Source: BJ22 sp031405895
GTDB taxonomy: Bacteria > Planctomycetota > Planctomycetia > Pirellulales > Pirellulaceae
Length of the DNA: 44,045 bases
Assembly (NCBI GenBank): GCA_031405895.1
Contig: JANOFL010000082.1
Span: 1 to 44,045 of the forward strand
Direction of reading: 5' to 3'
Below are positions 35,143 through 43,398 of the stretch, piece after piece. The notes beneath the pieces were generated by a model, which was not told the origin of the DNA, ran no database searches, and worked only from the letters and a program-made list of their open reading frames with translations. Positions within the stretch are counted from its first letter, which is position 1; each line of letters begins with the position of its first letter. Position numbers and translations under genes: made by a program.

Positions 35143-37608
35143 ATGTCCAGTTCGGGTTCACAAACTGATTTCGCCAGCTGGTTCACCCAGTTAACCGAGA
35201 ATCCTCCATTTCCTTGGCAGGAGAACTTGTACGACCAGTGGTTCTCCCAGGGAAGAATCCCTTCCTCCTGCAATTTGCCGACCGGTTTGGGCAAGACCTC
35301 GGTAATCGCGGTGTGGCTGATCGCGCTGATGAACGGAGCGGCCGTGCCGCGGAGACTGGTGTACGTCGTCAATCGCCGCACGGTCGTTGACCAGACCACC
35401 GAGGAGGTTGAAAAGTACAAACAGCGATCCGTCCGCGGCATCCCCGACTTCGCCATCAGTACGCTGCGCGGGCAGTACGCCGACAACCGGGAGTGGTCCG
35501 CCGATCCGTCCAGACCAGCGGTCATCTGCGGTACGGTGGACATGATCGGCAGCCGGCTGCTCTTTAGCGGGTACGGAGTGGGCATGAAAGGGAAGCCGCT
35601 GCACGCCGGGTTCCTGGGCCAGGACGCCTTGCTTGTCCACGACGAGGCCCACCTCGAACCGGCGTTTCAGAAACTGATCGAAACCGTCCGCGACGAGCAA
35701 GACCGCTGCAAAGACTTCCGCCCACTGAGGGTGATGGAACTGACTGCCACCAGCCGCGGAAAGGAAAAACCGTTCGGCCTGACCGCGGACGACAAGAAGA
35801 ACAAGACAGTGCGAGCGCGAATCACCGCGACGAAAAACATCCATCTGGAAGTAGTCAAGGACGCGAAGAAACTCGCCGACCAACTCGCTGCGATGGCACT
35901 GAAGTTTCAGGACAAGAACCGGGCGGTGCTGGTGTTCGCCTGCACCGTGGTCGACGTGATGACGGTGGTCGGCAAGCTGCCGAAGGATCGCGTCGCCACC
36001 CTCACCGGCACCATGCGGGGGAAGGAGCGGGACGAGTTGGTGGACCAGCCGCTCTTCAGGCGGTTCATGCCCGGCGGCCAGTCAGACGACGAGACAACGT
36101 ACCTCGTCTGCACCTCCGCCGGCGAGGTTGGGGTGAACATCTCGGCGGATCACTTGGTGTGTGATCTGTCCACTTTCGACAGCATGGCCCAGCGGTTCGG
36201 GCGCGTGAACCGCTTCGGCCGTCGGGACGACTCCGAAATTCACGTCGTGCATCCCACCAAGTTCGAAGTCGACGACTACGACCAGCGGCGGTCGAAGACG
36301 CTGACATTGCTCCGCGAGCTGAACGGCGATGGCAGCCCGGACGCGCTCGGCAAGCTCGCCCCGGAAGCCCGCCAAGAAGCCTTCGCTCCGACATCGGTGA
36401 TCCTTCCAGCCACCGACATGCTGTTTGACGCCTGGTCGCTCACCACCATCCGCGACAAGCTGCCCGGACGCCCGCCGGTCGAGCCGTATCTGAACGGCCT
36501 GCCCACCAGTTGGCAGCCGCCGGAAACGCACGTCGCCTGGCGTGAAGAAGTGGAACGGATCACCGGCGACCTTCTCGCGGAGTTCAAGCCCGCCGACCTG
36601 ATCGAAGCGTACCCCCTGAAGCCGCACGAATTGCTGAAGGAGCCGAGTCACAGGGCGTTCAAGCAATTCGAGGCAATGGCAAAGCGCCGCCCGGACGACC
36701 CGGCTTGGCTTGTAGATGACGAAGGAAGGGTGGATGTCGTATCAATTGCCGACCTCGCCGACAAGAACCAGAAGGACCGCATCAACGGAATAACGGTGTT
36801 GCTCCCGCCTTCCGCCGGCGGGCTGGAAGGCGGCATGCTGAACGGAGCGGCCGAGATAGCGTCCGATGTGGCCGACGAGTGGTTTATCAAAGACCGCGAC
36901 CGGAAAATGTTCCGTCAGCGAAAGCGCTTGCTGGTAGTTGAAGCGGAAGACGATTTGGAGGTTGCTGACATGCACTCGGCCCTCACGATCACCTTCCCCA
37001 GTGCGGACGAGGATGCCGATGAAAAAATCTGGGAATGGTTCGTGATCGGGAACGAGGGTGAGAAGTCGGCCAGGAAGCCGGTGTTGTGGGAAGTTCACGT
37101 TAACGACGTGGTGCAGTGCACTGAGAGAATCGTGGCGGCGCTTCCGCTCGACGAGGAATTGAAGAAGGCGATCATCACGGCCGCCGGGTTCCACGACCAT
37201 GGCAAAAGACGGAAGCTGTTCCAGACAGTGCTTGGGAACAGGAACCCTGGCGTTTGGCTGGCCAAGTCCGGCAAGAAGGGTGGGTGGGTAAAGGAGCAAT
37301 ACCGCCACGAATTCGGCTCTTTGTTGGACGTGGAGAACGAACTGACCGGCGACCACCGCGACCTGATCCTGCACCTCATCGCAGCCCATCACGGACGGGC
37401 GCGCCCGCACTTTCCGCCGGACGAAGCGTTCGACCCCGAACGCTCGCAAAAGCTCGCCGATGACATGGCGGCCTCAGTACCGCAGCGGTTCGCCCGGCTT
37501 CAGCGGAAGTACGGACGATGGGGGCTGGCGTACCTGGAGTCGTTGCTGCGGGCGGCGGACTGGGCGGCCAGTGCGAACCCGTCGAAGTTCGTGGAGGGCG
37601 AGCAATGA
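35143..37608 (+). CDS. cas3: CRISPR-associated helicase-nuclease Cas3, type I-U (I-G)
   Basis: The 821-residue protein begins with a superfamily 2 helicase: Walker A region TGLGKT (residues 47-52), DEAH box at 167-170, TATSR (motif III) and QRFGRVNRFGR (motif VI). The HD nuclease domain is at the C-terminus, with HDHGK at 684-688 and a second His pair in IAAHHGRARPHFPPD. Helicase first and HD last is the arrangement typical of type I-U Cas3, reverse of most type I systems. It unwinds and degrades DNA marked by the effector complex. The stop codon overlaps the csb3 start (ATGA). The upstream 215 bp should hold the operon promoter, but I cannot place it. Confidence 0.93.
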   Translation: MSSSGSQTDFASWFTQLTENPPFPWQENLYDQWFSQGRIPSSCNLPTGLGKTSVIAVWLIALMNGAAVPRRLVYVVNRRTVVDQTTEEVEKYKQRSVRGIPDFAISTLRGQYADNREWSADPSRPAVICGTVDMIGSRLLFSGYGVGMKGKPLHAGFLGQDALLVHDEAHLEPAFQKLIETVRDEQDRCKDFRPLRVMELTATSRGKEKPFGLTADDKKNKTVRARITATKNIHLEVVKDAKKLADQLAAMALKFQDKNRAVLVFACTVVDVMTVVGKLPKDRVATLTGTMRGKERDELVDQPLFRRFMPGGQSDDETTYLVCTSAGEVGVNISADHLVCDLSTFDSMAQRFGRVNRFGRRDDSEIHVVHPTKFEVDDYDQRRSKTLTLLRELNGDGSPDALGKLAPEARQEAFAPTSVILPATDMLFDAWSLTTIRDKLPGRPPVEPYLNGLPTSWQPPETHVAWREEVERITGDLLAEFKPADLIEAYPLKPHELLKEPSHRAFKQFEAMAKRRPDDPAWLVDDEGRVDVVSIADLADKNQKDRINGITVLLPPSAGGLEGGMLNGAAEIASDVADEWFIKDRDRKMFRQRKRLLVVEAEDDLEVADMHSALTITFPSADEDADEKIWEWFVIGNEGEKSARKPVLWEVHVNDVVQCTERIVAALPLDEELKKAIITAAGFHDHGKRRKLFQTVLGNRNPGVWLAKSGKKGGWVKEQYRHEFGSLLDVENELTGDHRDLILHLIAAHHGRARPHFPPDEAFDPERSQKLADDMAASVPQRFARLQRKYGRWGLAYLESLLRAADWAASANPSKFVEGEQ

Positions 37609-38423
37609 GCGAACCAAAACCATCGATCACCGTGTCGGTGGACCCAACCAACCCCGGCCAGTTCTTCGCCTGCTGCGGCCTCCTGGAACTGGCCGACCGC
37701 CTGTGGCTGGGGGCCGAGGGCTGGTTCGCGGCGGATGGGAGGGAGTTCCGGATCGCGTGCGGGGGCACGTTGTCCAAACTGGTCGAGTCCATCGCCACGG
37801 CCGAGTTGAAACACACCCGCGAAGTCGACCCGTATTCCTCACCATTCTTGATCGGTAAACCGTTTCGGCATTTGTCCATCGAATGGTGGGAAACCGACCA
37901 GACAGGAGCGAAAGACTTGAAGGTGTGGGCCGGGACGATGGAGAGTTTCGGGATCGCTTACGCCATGCAGCAGGCGCTGAAGGACGAACGGTTCCGACTG
38001 CCGACCCTGTTCGACGTGGGCATGGTGGTGCCGAATCCGCACGAGCCATCCAAGAAGAAGGAGCCGTACTACTACGACGCCCGACGGGCACCGAACGCCC
38101 ATTCCAGAGACATCGGCTTCTCGCCGAACGATCTGGGCAGCACTACCATCGCCCACCCGGCGGTCGAGTTGCTCTGCGTTGTCGGGCTGCAGGTCGCCCG
38201 GCCGAGGAAGACAGACGAATCCCGAATCTACGACTACTTCATCTGGACCGTCCCGTTGCAGACCAACTTGTTGCTGCCTGCCAGTTGCGGTGCGCTCGGC
38301 CTTCGGGGCCAACGGGGCTACCGCTTCGAGAATTGGTTCCGCACCGGGCAGAAGAAGCACAAGGCGTTCAAGACCGCACTCCCCCTCACCCCCCCAAAGG
38401 AGCCTGACCGATGGCCGACCTGA
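37605..38423 (+). CDS. csb3: Type I-U CRISPR-associated protein Csb3 (large-subunit role)
   Basis: The 272-residue protein starts at ATG 37605, coupled to cas3. The N-terminal VDPTNPGQFFACCGLLELAD segment is the hallmark of Csb3 in I-U loci. Csb3 is thought to take the Cas8-like large-subunit place in the effector. The conserved middle is hydrophobic and aromatic, with a YYYDARRAPNAHSRDIGFSPND stretch. An upstream open frame to 37518 overlaps cas3 and is not used. It overlaps the next gene by 13 bases. Family assignment comes from position and the N-terminal motif; I see no catalytic residues. Confidence 0.88.
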   Translation: MSEPKPSITVSVDPTNPGQFFACCGLLELADRLWLGAEGWFAADGREFRIACGGTLSKLVESIATAELKHTREVDPYSSPFLIGKPFRHLSIEWWETDQTGAKDLKVWAGTMESFGIAYAMQQALKDERFRLPTLFDVGMVVPNPHEPSKKKEPYYYDARRAPNAHSRDIGFSPNDLGSTTIAHPAVELLCVVGLQVARPRKTDESRIYDYFIWTVPLQTNLLLPASCGALGLRGQRGYRFENWFRTGQKKHKAFKTALPLTPPKEPDRWPT

Positions 38424-39499
38424 CCAAGTTTGACTCGTACCTGTCCCACGATGGCCCGGCGGCGATTGTCCTCCGCGAGCCGCTCATGCCGGTGGAAGGG
38501 GTCGACGGGGTCGTCTTCCCCGCCACATACGCCACCGGTGACGGCTTCCCCGGCGGGTACAACATCGACACCGATCCCACTGGGAAGAACGTTGCCCTCA
38601 TCGACAGTGTCGGCTCGCAGGCCAACCGCATCGAGCCGATCTTCAAGGAAGAAAAGTACATGCACCTCGTGCCGCAGGTGGCGGTGAAGGCGGGCGAGAA
38701 GGATGTAAGCATCCTGGAGGCCGGGCACCGGGCCGGGGATGCCCTTGTGCGGTGTTCGTCGCTTCAAGAGTCGCTGCAAGCCGCTTTCAAAAGCGTGCTG
38801 CGGGGCGACGCTACCCCGCTGGCGAAAATCGCCCCCACCTCGCTCGTGTTCGGCGTGTGGGATTCTCGCGACACACAGGCAAAGCTGCCCCGCGTGATCG
38901 CCAGCAGCATCCGGGCGTTTAACGTCCGCCCACTCCACCGCTCGGCCCAATTCAACCCAGCCGCTGAGTATGTGAATGAGAAACTACTTGATGAGCCGGC
39001 CGACAAAGCGACGAAAGACGCTTATTCAGAACGTGGGTTCGTTCACGTGCCGGCCACATGGTCGCACGGCGGGGTAATCGCCGACGGCGGCATCCGCCGG
39101 GACGCCACCCTCGGCCTTGCTGCCCTCCGCCTGCTAAACGCCGGCAATGACGAGAAGCAAACCCTCGCCCTCCGCCGGTACATCCTCGGGCTGGCGCTGG
39201 TGGCGTTCACCCACAACCCGTCGGGCTACCTTCGGCAGGGTTGCCTGCTGGTGCTGAACCCGGAGCTGCCGCGGGAGTTCGTCGAAGTCCACCCGGACGG
39301 CACCCGCAAGCCATGCACGATCAGCCACGACGACGCGTTGAAGTTCGCCACCGACGCGGCGAAGGCGTTCGGCGTGGGCGAGAGCAAGACGGTGCCGTTC
39401 GACAAGGAGCGGGCGAAGAAGGACGTGAAGGGCGAAGGAGACACCAAGAAGACGAACAAGGCTAAGGCAAAGAAGACCGAGGCGGAGGGCAAGGAATGA
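38411..39499 (+). CDS. csb1: CRISPR backbone protein Cas7, Csb1/GSU0053 family
   Basis: The 362-residue protein is the Cas7 subunit of type I-U, which polymerises along the crRNA. Features of the family include LREPLMPVEGVDGVVFPATYA near the N-terminus, IDSVGSQANRIEP, the TSLVFGVWDSRDTQAKLPRV segment and RDATLGLAALRLL. The C-terminal ~45 residues are Lys/Glu-rich low-complexity sequence and may be disordered. The start lies within the end of csb3 and the stop overlaps the csb2 start (ATGA), so expression is tightly coupled. GC content and codon use look like the flanking cas genes. Confidence 0.92.
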   Translation: MADLTKFDSYLSHDGPAAIVLREPLMPVEGVDGVVFPATYATGDGFPGGYNIDTDPTGKNVALIDSVGSQANRIEPIFKEEKYMHLVPQVAVKAGEKDVSILEAGHRAGDALVRCSSLQESLQAAFKSVLRGDATPLAKIAPTSLVFGVWDSRDTQAKLPRVIASSIRAFNVRPLHRSAQFNPAAEYVNEKLLDEPADKATKDAYSERGFVHVPATWSHGGVIADGGIRRDATLGLAALRLLNAGNDEKQTLALRRYILGLALVAFTHNPSGYLRQGCLLVLNPELPREFVEVHPDGTRKPCTISHDDALKFATDAAKAFGVGESKTVPFDKERAKKDVKGEGDTKKTNKAKAKKTEAEGKE

Positions 39500-41058
39500 G
39501 CTTCCTCCGCATCACGGTCCGCTTTCTCCACCCGGCCGCTCACGGCCGAGCGGACGGCGGCGAGCCGGAGTGGCCGCCGTCGCCGCTGCGCTTGTTCCAG
39601 GCCTTGGTAGCGGCCGCCGCCGGCCGCTGGAATGAGCGGCGGATGCTCGACTACGCTGTCCCCGCGCTGTCGTGGATTGAAGCAGCTGGCTCGCCCCACA
39701 TTGTCGCACCGGACGGCATTGCGTCGGAGGTTCGTACCCAGTTCTACGTGCCTGACAACACCGCCGATTTGTTGGTGCCTTCATTCAAGAAGGGCGAGAT
39801 CGCCAAAGCTCCGAAACGAACTGAAAAAGTTGTTCGTCCCACGCACCTGTCCGGCGAGGCGGTTCAATATCTGTTCCCGCTCTCCACAGGAGGGTGCCCG
39901 CATTTGGAGGTGCTGCAAGCAGCTGCCCGCAGCATCACGCACCTCGGCTGGGGGATCGACATGGTCGCCGCGGATGCGACGGTGGTCTCGCCGGACGATG
40001 CCGACAAACTGCCTGGCCACCGCTGGCGAGTGGTGGCGAGTGGCGGTGTATCGTTGCGGGTGCCGAAGGGTGGCACACTCGCCGACCTGATGCGGAAGCA
40101 CGAAGCGTTTCTCGGCCGGCTGTCCGCCGACGGGTTCAGACCGGTCCCACCGCTGTCGTGTTTTGATGTAGTGCGATACCACTCGCCCACTGCCGGCATC
40201 GGGGCGTTGTCCGTTCCGCCGATGGCCGCGTTTGAGATCCATCGCACCATCGACGACCAGGAAAATAACCCAGGCAAAAGCCGGTTTCGTTCCTTCCACC
40301 ACGTGCGGCGGGTGGCCACCGTCGCCGGCATGGTTCGTCATGTAGCCGCCGGTGTTGCCCGGCAAATGGGCCTTCCAGAAGCGTGGGTAACCGAGCACAT
40401 CCTTGGCCACGGCGACGGCAAAAACGGACAGGCCACAACGATGAAACGCCTGTCTTTTCTTCCGCTGCCCAGCATCACGCCCGTTGGCATCATTGGTATC
40501 CGCCGCGTACTGGTCGTCGGCTGGCCAGGCTGTGCCGAACTGGCCGACCTCCGCCGACGCCTTAACGGTGCCGAGTTGATCGACCAAGACTCTCAAGTGC
40601 CTGTGGCGATGCTGTCGCACCTGGCGACATTCGCATCACAATTGCGCCAGTTCACGGAACCAAACCGGACCTGGACGACCGTGACGCCGGTCATCTTGCC
40701 GGGCCACGACGACCCGGACCGATTGCGACAAAAACATCGCGAACGGGTGAATGCAGGACAGGCATCCGCCGCGGAACAACGGCACTTGCTGGAGCGACTG
40801 GATTCCCGCGCGGTTTCGCTGTTGCGGAAGGCGTTCGAGCAGGCGGGCTGGACGCCCGAAATGCTGGAGGGTGCGAGACTGGAATACCGGAAAGTGGCAT
40901 GGATTCGAGGAGTGGACCTTGCGCGAAACTACGAATTGCCCAAGGTCTCGTACCCCCGCTATCACGTGCGGGTGACGTTTCAGCGGGAAGTGCGCGGGCC
41001 GTTTGCTATCGGGGCGGGTCGGTTTCGGGGATTCGGACTGTTTGTTCATTGCGACTGA
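39496..41058 (+). CDS. csb2: CRISPR Cas5-Cas6 fusion, Csb2/GSU0054 family
   Basis: The 520-residue protein is Csb2, in which a Cas5-like N-terminal half (ITVRFLHPAAHGRADGGEPE, WPPSPLRLFQALVAAA) joins a Cas6-like C-terminal half that processes crRNA. The C-terminus GPFAIGAGRFRGFGLFVHCD has the Gly-rich loop of Cas6-type RAMPs. The region VRPTHLSGEAVQYLFPL is also typical. It would bind the crRNA handle and cut pre-crRNA. It is the last gene of the coupled set. In a usual I-U locus the cas4-cas1 fusion gene would follow directly, but here 971 bp of repeat-rich DNA intervene. Confidence 0.92.
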   Translation: MSFLRITVRFLHPAAHGRADGGEPEWPPSPLRLFQALVAAAAGRWNERRMLDYAVPALSWIEAAGSPHIVAPDGIASEVRTQFYVPDNTADLLVPSFKKGEIAKAPKRTEKVVRPTHLSGEAVQYLFPLSTGGCPHLEVLQAAARSITHLGWGIDMVAADATVVSPDDADKLPGHRWRVVASGGVSLRVPKGGTLADLMRKHEAFLGRLSADGFRPVPPLSCFDVVRYHSPTAGIGALSVPPMAAFEIHRTIDDQENNPGKSRFRSFHHVRRVATVAGMVRHVAAGVARQMGLPEAWVTEHILGHGDGKNGQATTMKRLSFLPLPSITPVGIIGIRRVLVVGWPGCAELADLRRRLNGAELIDQDSQVPVAMLSHLATFASQLRQFTEPNRTWTTVTPVILPGHDDPDRLRQKHRERVNAGQASAAEQRHLLERLDSRAVSLLRKAFEQAGWTPEMLEGARLEYRKVAWIRGVDLARNYELPKVSYPRYHVRVTFQREVRGPFAIGAGRFRGFGLFVHCD

Positions 41059-41333
41059 CAGATGAGCAACGCCTCGAGGTGATTTGAACAAATCGGCTGG
41101 CTAATGCCGGCCGGGTTCTTTGACAATCCGTTTTTTCCCTGCCGTCGCAAGGCGAGCGCGGCGGGGATTTGAATGGTGAAGCGTGGGGGCAAGGCTTCTG
41201 GCCGGCCGGGGGGCGGGGTTTCCCGGCCGGCCGGGAGGCCGGGTCGGCTGTTTTGTCGGGTGCGCGAAACGCTCCGACATTGCCGCAGGGTGTATTGCAC
41301 ACACCCTGCTTTCAGCAAAATCCGCGCGTGACC

Positions 41334-41367
41334 GGTCAATATGTCACCATTTGGTGACATATTGGCC
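41334..41367. promoter_or_regulatory. Strong palindrome AATATGTCACCA-TT-TGGTGACATATT
   Basis: A perfect 12-base inverted repeat with two central T residues. It extends by GGTC / GGCC to 16 pairs with one G-T pair. The core TGTCACC..GGTGACA looks like a regulator operator, but no regulator gene is adjacent. It has no T-run, so a terminator is less likely. Confidence 0.6.
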
Positions 41368-41494
41368 GCTGCGGTGCTGGCCCCAGACTTGCCCTGTCGG
41401 CGCTCCGAATGCGGCGAGCTGCGGGGACGGGTACTGGTCTCCTGGGTTGCATGAGACGTACTGACATTGCCGCCCGGAAAGATAGGCAGGGGTG

Positions 41495-41610
41495 GGCTGA
41501 TAAAAAATGAGTCTGAGGCACTAGCCGAGGACGCTGACTCGGCCATTGGCTCGCACGCAAGGGAGTCGGCTAGCGCCTCAGGCTCACAAGAATTCGCCGT
41601 TTTATCAGCC
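41495..41610. mobile_element. 116-bp MITE-like element with two nested inverted repeats
   Basis: Terminal inverted repeats are GGCTGATAAAA (41495-41505) and TTTTATCAGCC (41600-41610). Inside lies a second pair of 21 bases, starting TGAGTCTGAGGCACTAGCC and ending GCGCCTCAGGCTCA, with two mismatches. No coding capacity. It fits a non-autonomous transposon. Confidence 0.75.
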
Positions 41611-41680
41611 AAGGACAGGGGTGAGGGGTGAGGAAAAAGGAAGATGAGGGATGAGGCGAAAGGGAGCAGGAAAAAGAGCG

Positions 41681-41728
41681 GCTGACTTCGGAGAAGTCAG
41701 CGACAGCCGGTGATTTCTCCGAAATCAC
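41681..41728. repeat. Two REP-like hairpins with compensatory stems
   Basis: The first (41681-41701) has arms GCTGACTTC and GAAGTCAGC around GGA. The second (41710-41728) has GTGATTTC and GAAATCAC around TCC, i.e. the inverse orientation, with C-G pairs replaced by T-A. This looks like a pair of a second REP family. Confidence 0.75.
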
Positions 41729-41740
41729 GCGGTTGCGTTC

Positions 41741-41760
41741 GACCAGGCAGGAGCCTGGTC
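41741..41760. repeat. Hairpin repeat GACCAGGC / GCCTGGTC, opposite orientation
   Basis: Arms as at 34432 with loop AGGA, the reverse complement of TCCT. It is the mirror partner of the copy to the left of the cas operon. Confidence 0.75.
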
Positions 41761-41842
41761 TCCACTGCCGGTCACGATCTGCCACGCCGGCCCGGCTTGA
41801 TGTGGGCGCGCCGCTAAACGTCAGCCTCTGGTGTGTTGTGCC

Positions 41843-41946
41843 GGACACGGATGGCTGACGCCCGCGTTCGTCAGGCCGGCCGCGCGGATGATCTTCAACT
41901 CGGCAAATTGTGCCGGACACGGAGGGCTGACGCCCTGCCGCTCGCC
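41843..41946 (+). repeat. Short dispersed repeat (GGACACGGAGGGCT family), copies d and e
   Basis: Copy d (41843-41863) is GGACACGGATGGCTGACGCCC and then diverges. Copy e (41915-41946) is full length. Both are preceded by TTGTGCCGGA or TTGTGCC. They lie before the 42030 gene; the rest of its upstream region has no obvious promoter. Confidence 0.85.
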
Positions 41947-42029
41947 GAAACACCTCATTTCTGAGCGCGCAGAGTGTAAAATGCGCGGCGTGAATTGGAG
42001 GCGGCAAACCAGACGGAGCGGGGAAGGCC

Positions 42030-43163
42030 ATGAGCGAGTTTCAGTTTGTCCATTTCCTGGCCCTCGACAAGCCGCTGACGGACGAGCAGCTGGAATACAT
42101 GGAACGGCAGTCGTCGCGGGCCGAGATCACGCCGCACGAGTTCTCCAACTCCTACCACTACGGAGACTTTCGCGGCAACGCGGCCGAGATGTTGCGGCGC
42201 GGTTATGACGTCCACCTGCACTACGCCAACTACGGTGTCCGCCGGCTGATGTTTCGCTTGCCAGCCGGATTGCCATGGAAGAAGCTGCTGTTCAAGGCCT
42301 TTCTTCCGGAGTACGGCGTCAAATGGATCGCCGACAAAAGCGGCCATGGCGGTTCGCTGGAGATCTCGCCTTCAGGCGAAGCCGACGAATGGAGTGAGCT
42401 GTACGACGACGACTTGTCGAAGGTCCTTGGCAAAATCGCGCCAATGCGCGAGCGGCTGATGGCGGGCGATCTGCGACCGCTCTACCTCGCCTGGCTGGCC
42501 TGCCCCAGCGAACCGGAAGCGATCGAGCCACCTGTGCCGGCGGGCCTGAACCAGTTGCCTCCCGACCTCGAACGGCTGGCCGATTTCTATGAACTGGGTG
42601 AAGACCTGCTGGCGGCCGCCGCCCAGCCTTCACCGCCCGTTGTGGAAACCGATCGCGCGGACGCCGTACGGCAGTGGATCGCCTCCCAGCCACTCGACGC
42701 GCTGCAGGAACTGGTGGCCGGGTTGCTGGGCGACGAACCGGCCGAGGCCCGTTCTTCTGCCCAGGCCGCAATGCGGGAGAACCAGGACAGCGGCGAATGG
42801 CCGGTGGTGAAATCCGGACGATCGCTGGGCGAACTGCAGGAGCTGGCCAGCGGCAAGTCGATAGTCCGCAAACAGCTTGAGACTGTCAAACAACAGGCCC
42901 AGCGAGCCGCCCGTCTGAGCAAGCTGGCCAAGGCTCCTGCCGACGCGATTCGACAGGCGGGCGAACTGGCCGAACAGCGGACTTACAAGTCCTATCGCGA
43001 AGCCGCTTCACTCCTTGCCGACCTGCGCGAGGCCCTTGGTCCGGAAGATGGTCCGCGAATTGCCCAGGCGGCGGCAAATGATTTGAAAGCAGCGCTCCCC
43101 CGCAAGGCGCAATTTGCCGGGGCCCTTCGCGAATTTGGGCTGATTCCCCCAAAACAGGCCTGA
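42030..43163 (+). CDS. Conserved hypothetical protein inserted within the CRISPR locus
   Basis: I do not recognise a named domain. The 377-residue protein has an N-terminal half with QFVHFLALDKPLTDEQLEYM, HEFSNSYHYGDFRGN and a helix- and strand-rich part (HYANYGVRRLMFRLPAGLPW). The C-terminal third is charged and strongly helical (coiled-coil-like, KQLETVKQQAQRAARLSKLA). It has no Cas1 or Cas4 motifs. GGGGAAGG stands just ahead of the ATG. Similar-looking proteins occur, as far as I recall, away from CRISPR loci, so it is more likely a passenger than a Cas protein. It ends 235 bp before cas2. Confidence 0.75.
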   Translation: MSEFQFVHFLALDKPLTDEQLEYMERQSSRAEITPHEFSNSYHYGDFRGNAAEMLRRGYDVHLHYANYGVRRLMFRLPAGLPWKKLLFKAFLPEYGVKWIADKSGHGGSLEISPSGEADEWSELYDDDLSKVLGKIAPMRERLMAGDLRPLYLAWLACPSEPEAIEPPVPAGLNQLPPDLERLADFYELGEDLLAAAAQPSPPVVETDRADAVRQWIASQPLDALQELVAGLLGDEPAEARSSAQAAMRENQDSGEWPVVKSGRSLGELQELASGKSIVRKQLETVKQQAQRAARLSKLAKAPADAIRQAGELAEQRTYKSYREAASLLADLREALGPEDGPRIAQAAANDLKAALPRKAQFAGALREFGLIPPKQA

Positions 43164-43314
43164 AGCCGATGCCATCGCGCGGAACGGTACTGGAGCACCG
43201 ATTCCTGAGCGCCGCTTGGCGGTGCCCGAACTGCTGGCCTTTTTTGCCGGACGGCTCCCATTTTCTTGAACGGCCGTTTCGCCCAACTATCATCGGGCGC
43301 GAAGCCTTGCCGGG

Positions 43315-43334
43315 TGCCGTGACCTTTCACGGCA
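43315..43334. other. Hairpin TGCCGTGA / TCACGGCA before cas2
   Basis: Perfect eight-base arms with loop CCTT, 64 bases ahead of the cas2 start. There is no poly-T after it on either strand. It could be a processing or attenuation hairpin between the 42030 gene and cas2. The rest of 43164-43398 holds no supported gene. Confidence 0.5.
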
Positions 43335-43398
43335 GGTCATGGATCGGGTTGATCGACGACGCCCGGGCTGGCTGAAGCCTGTACTTTCAGAGCCGGTC

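Larger units (their letters stand above)
41059..42029. other. Repeat-rich gap where cas4-cas1 is expected
   Basis: No supported gene lies in this 971-bp interval. I inspected it for Cas1 or Cas4 remnants and found none. It contains a strong palindrome (41334-41367), an element with TIRs (41495-41610), two hairpin units (41681-41728), a hairpin (41741-41760) and two dispersed repeats (41843, 41915). A motif CGMAACGCTCCGACATTGCCGC / RCGTACTGACATTGCCGC recurs near 41270 and 41456. Confidence 0.7.

Noticed and set aside
34928..35161. Upstream extension of the antitoxin-like gene to 35161
   Set aside because: It would overlap the cas3 start and lacks family similarity; the ATG at 34927 begins the antitoxin-type pattern.
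42030..43163. The 377-residue protein as a diverged Cas4-Cas1
   Set aside because: It has no Cas4 cysteine cluster and no Cas1 Glu/His/Asp pattern; its N-terminal sequence suggests an unrelated conserved family.
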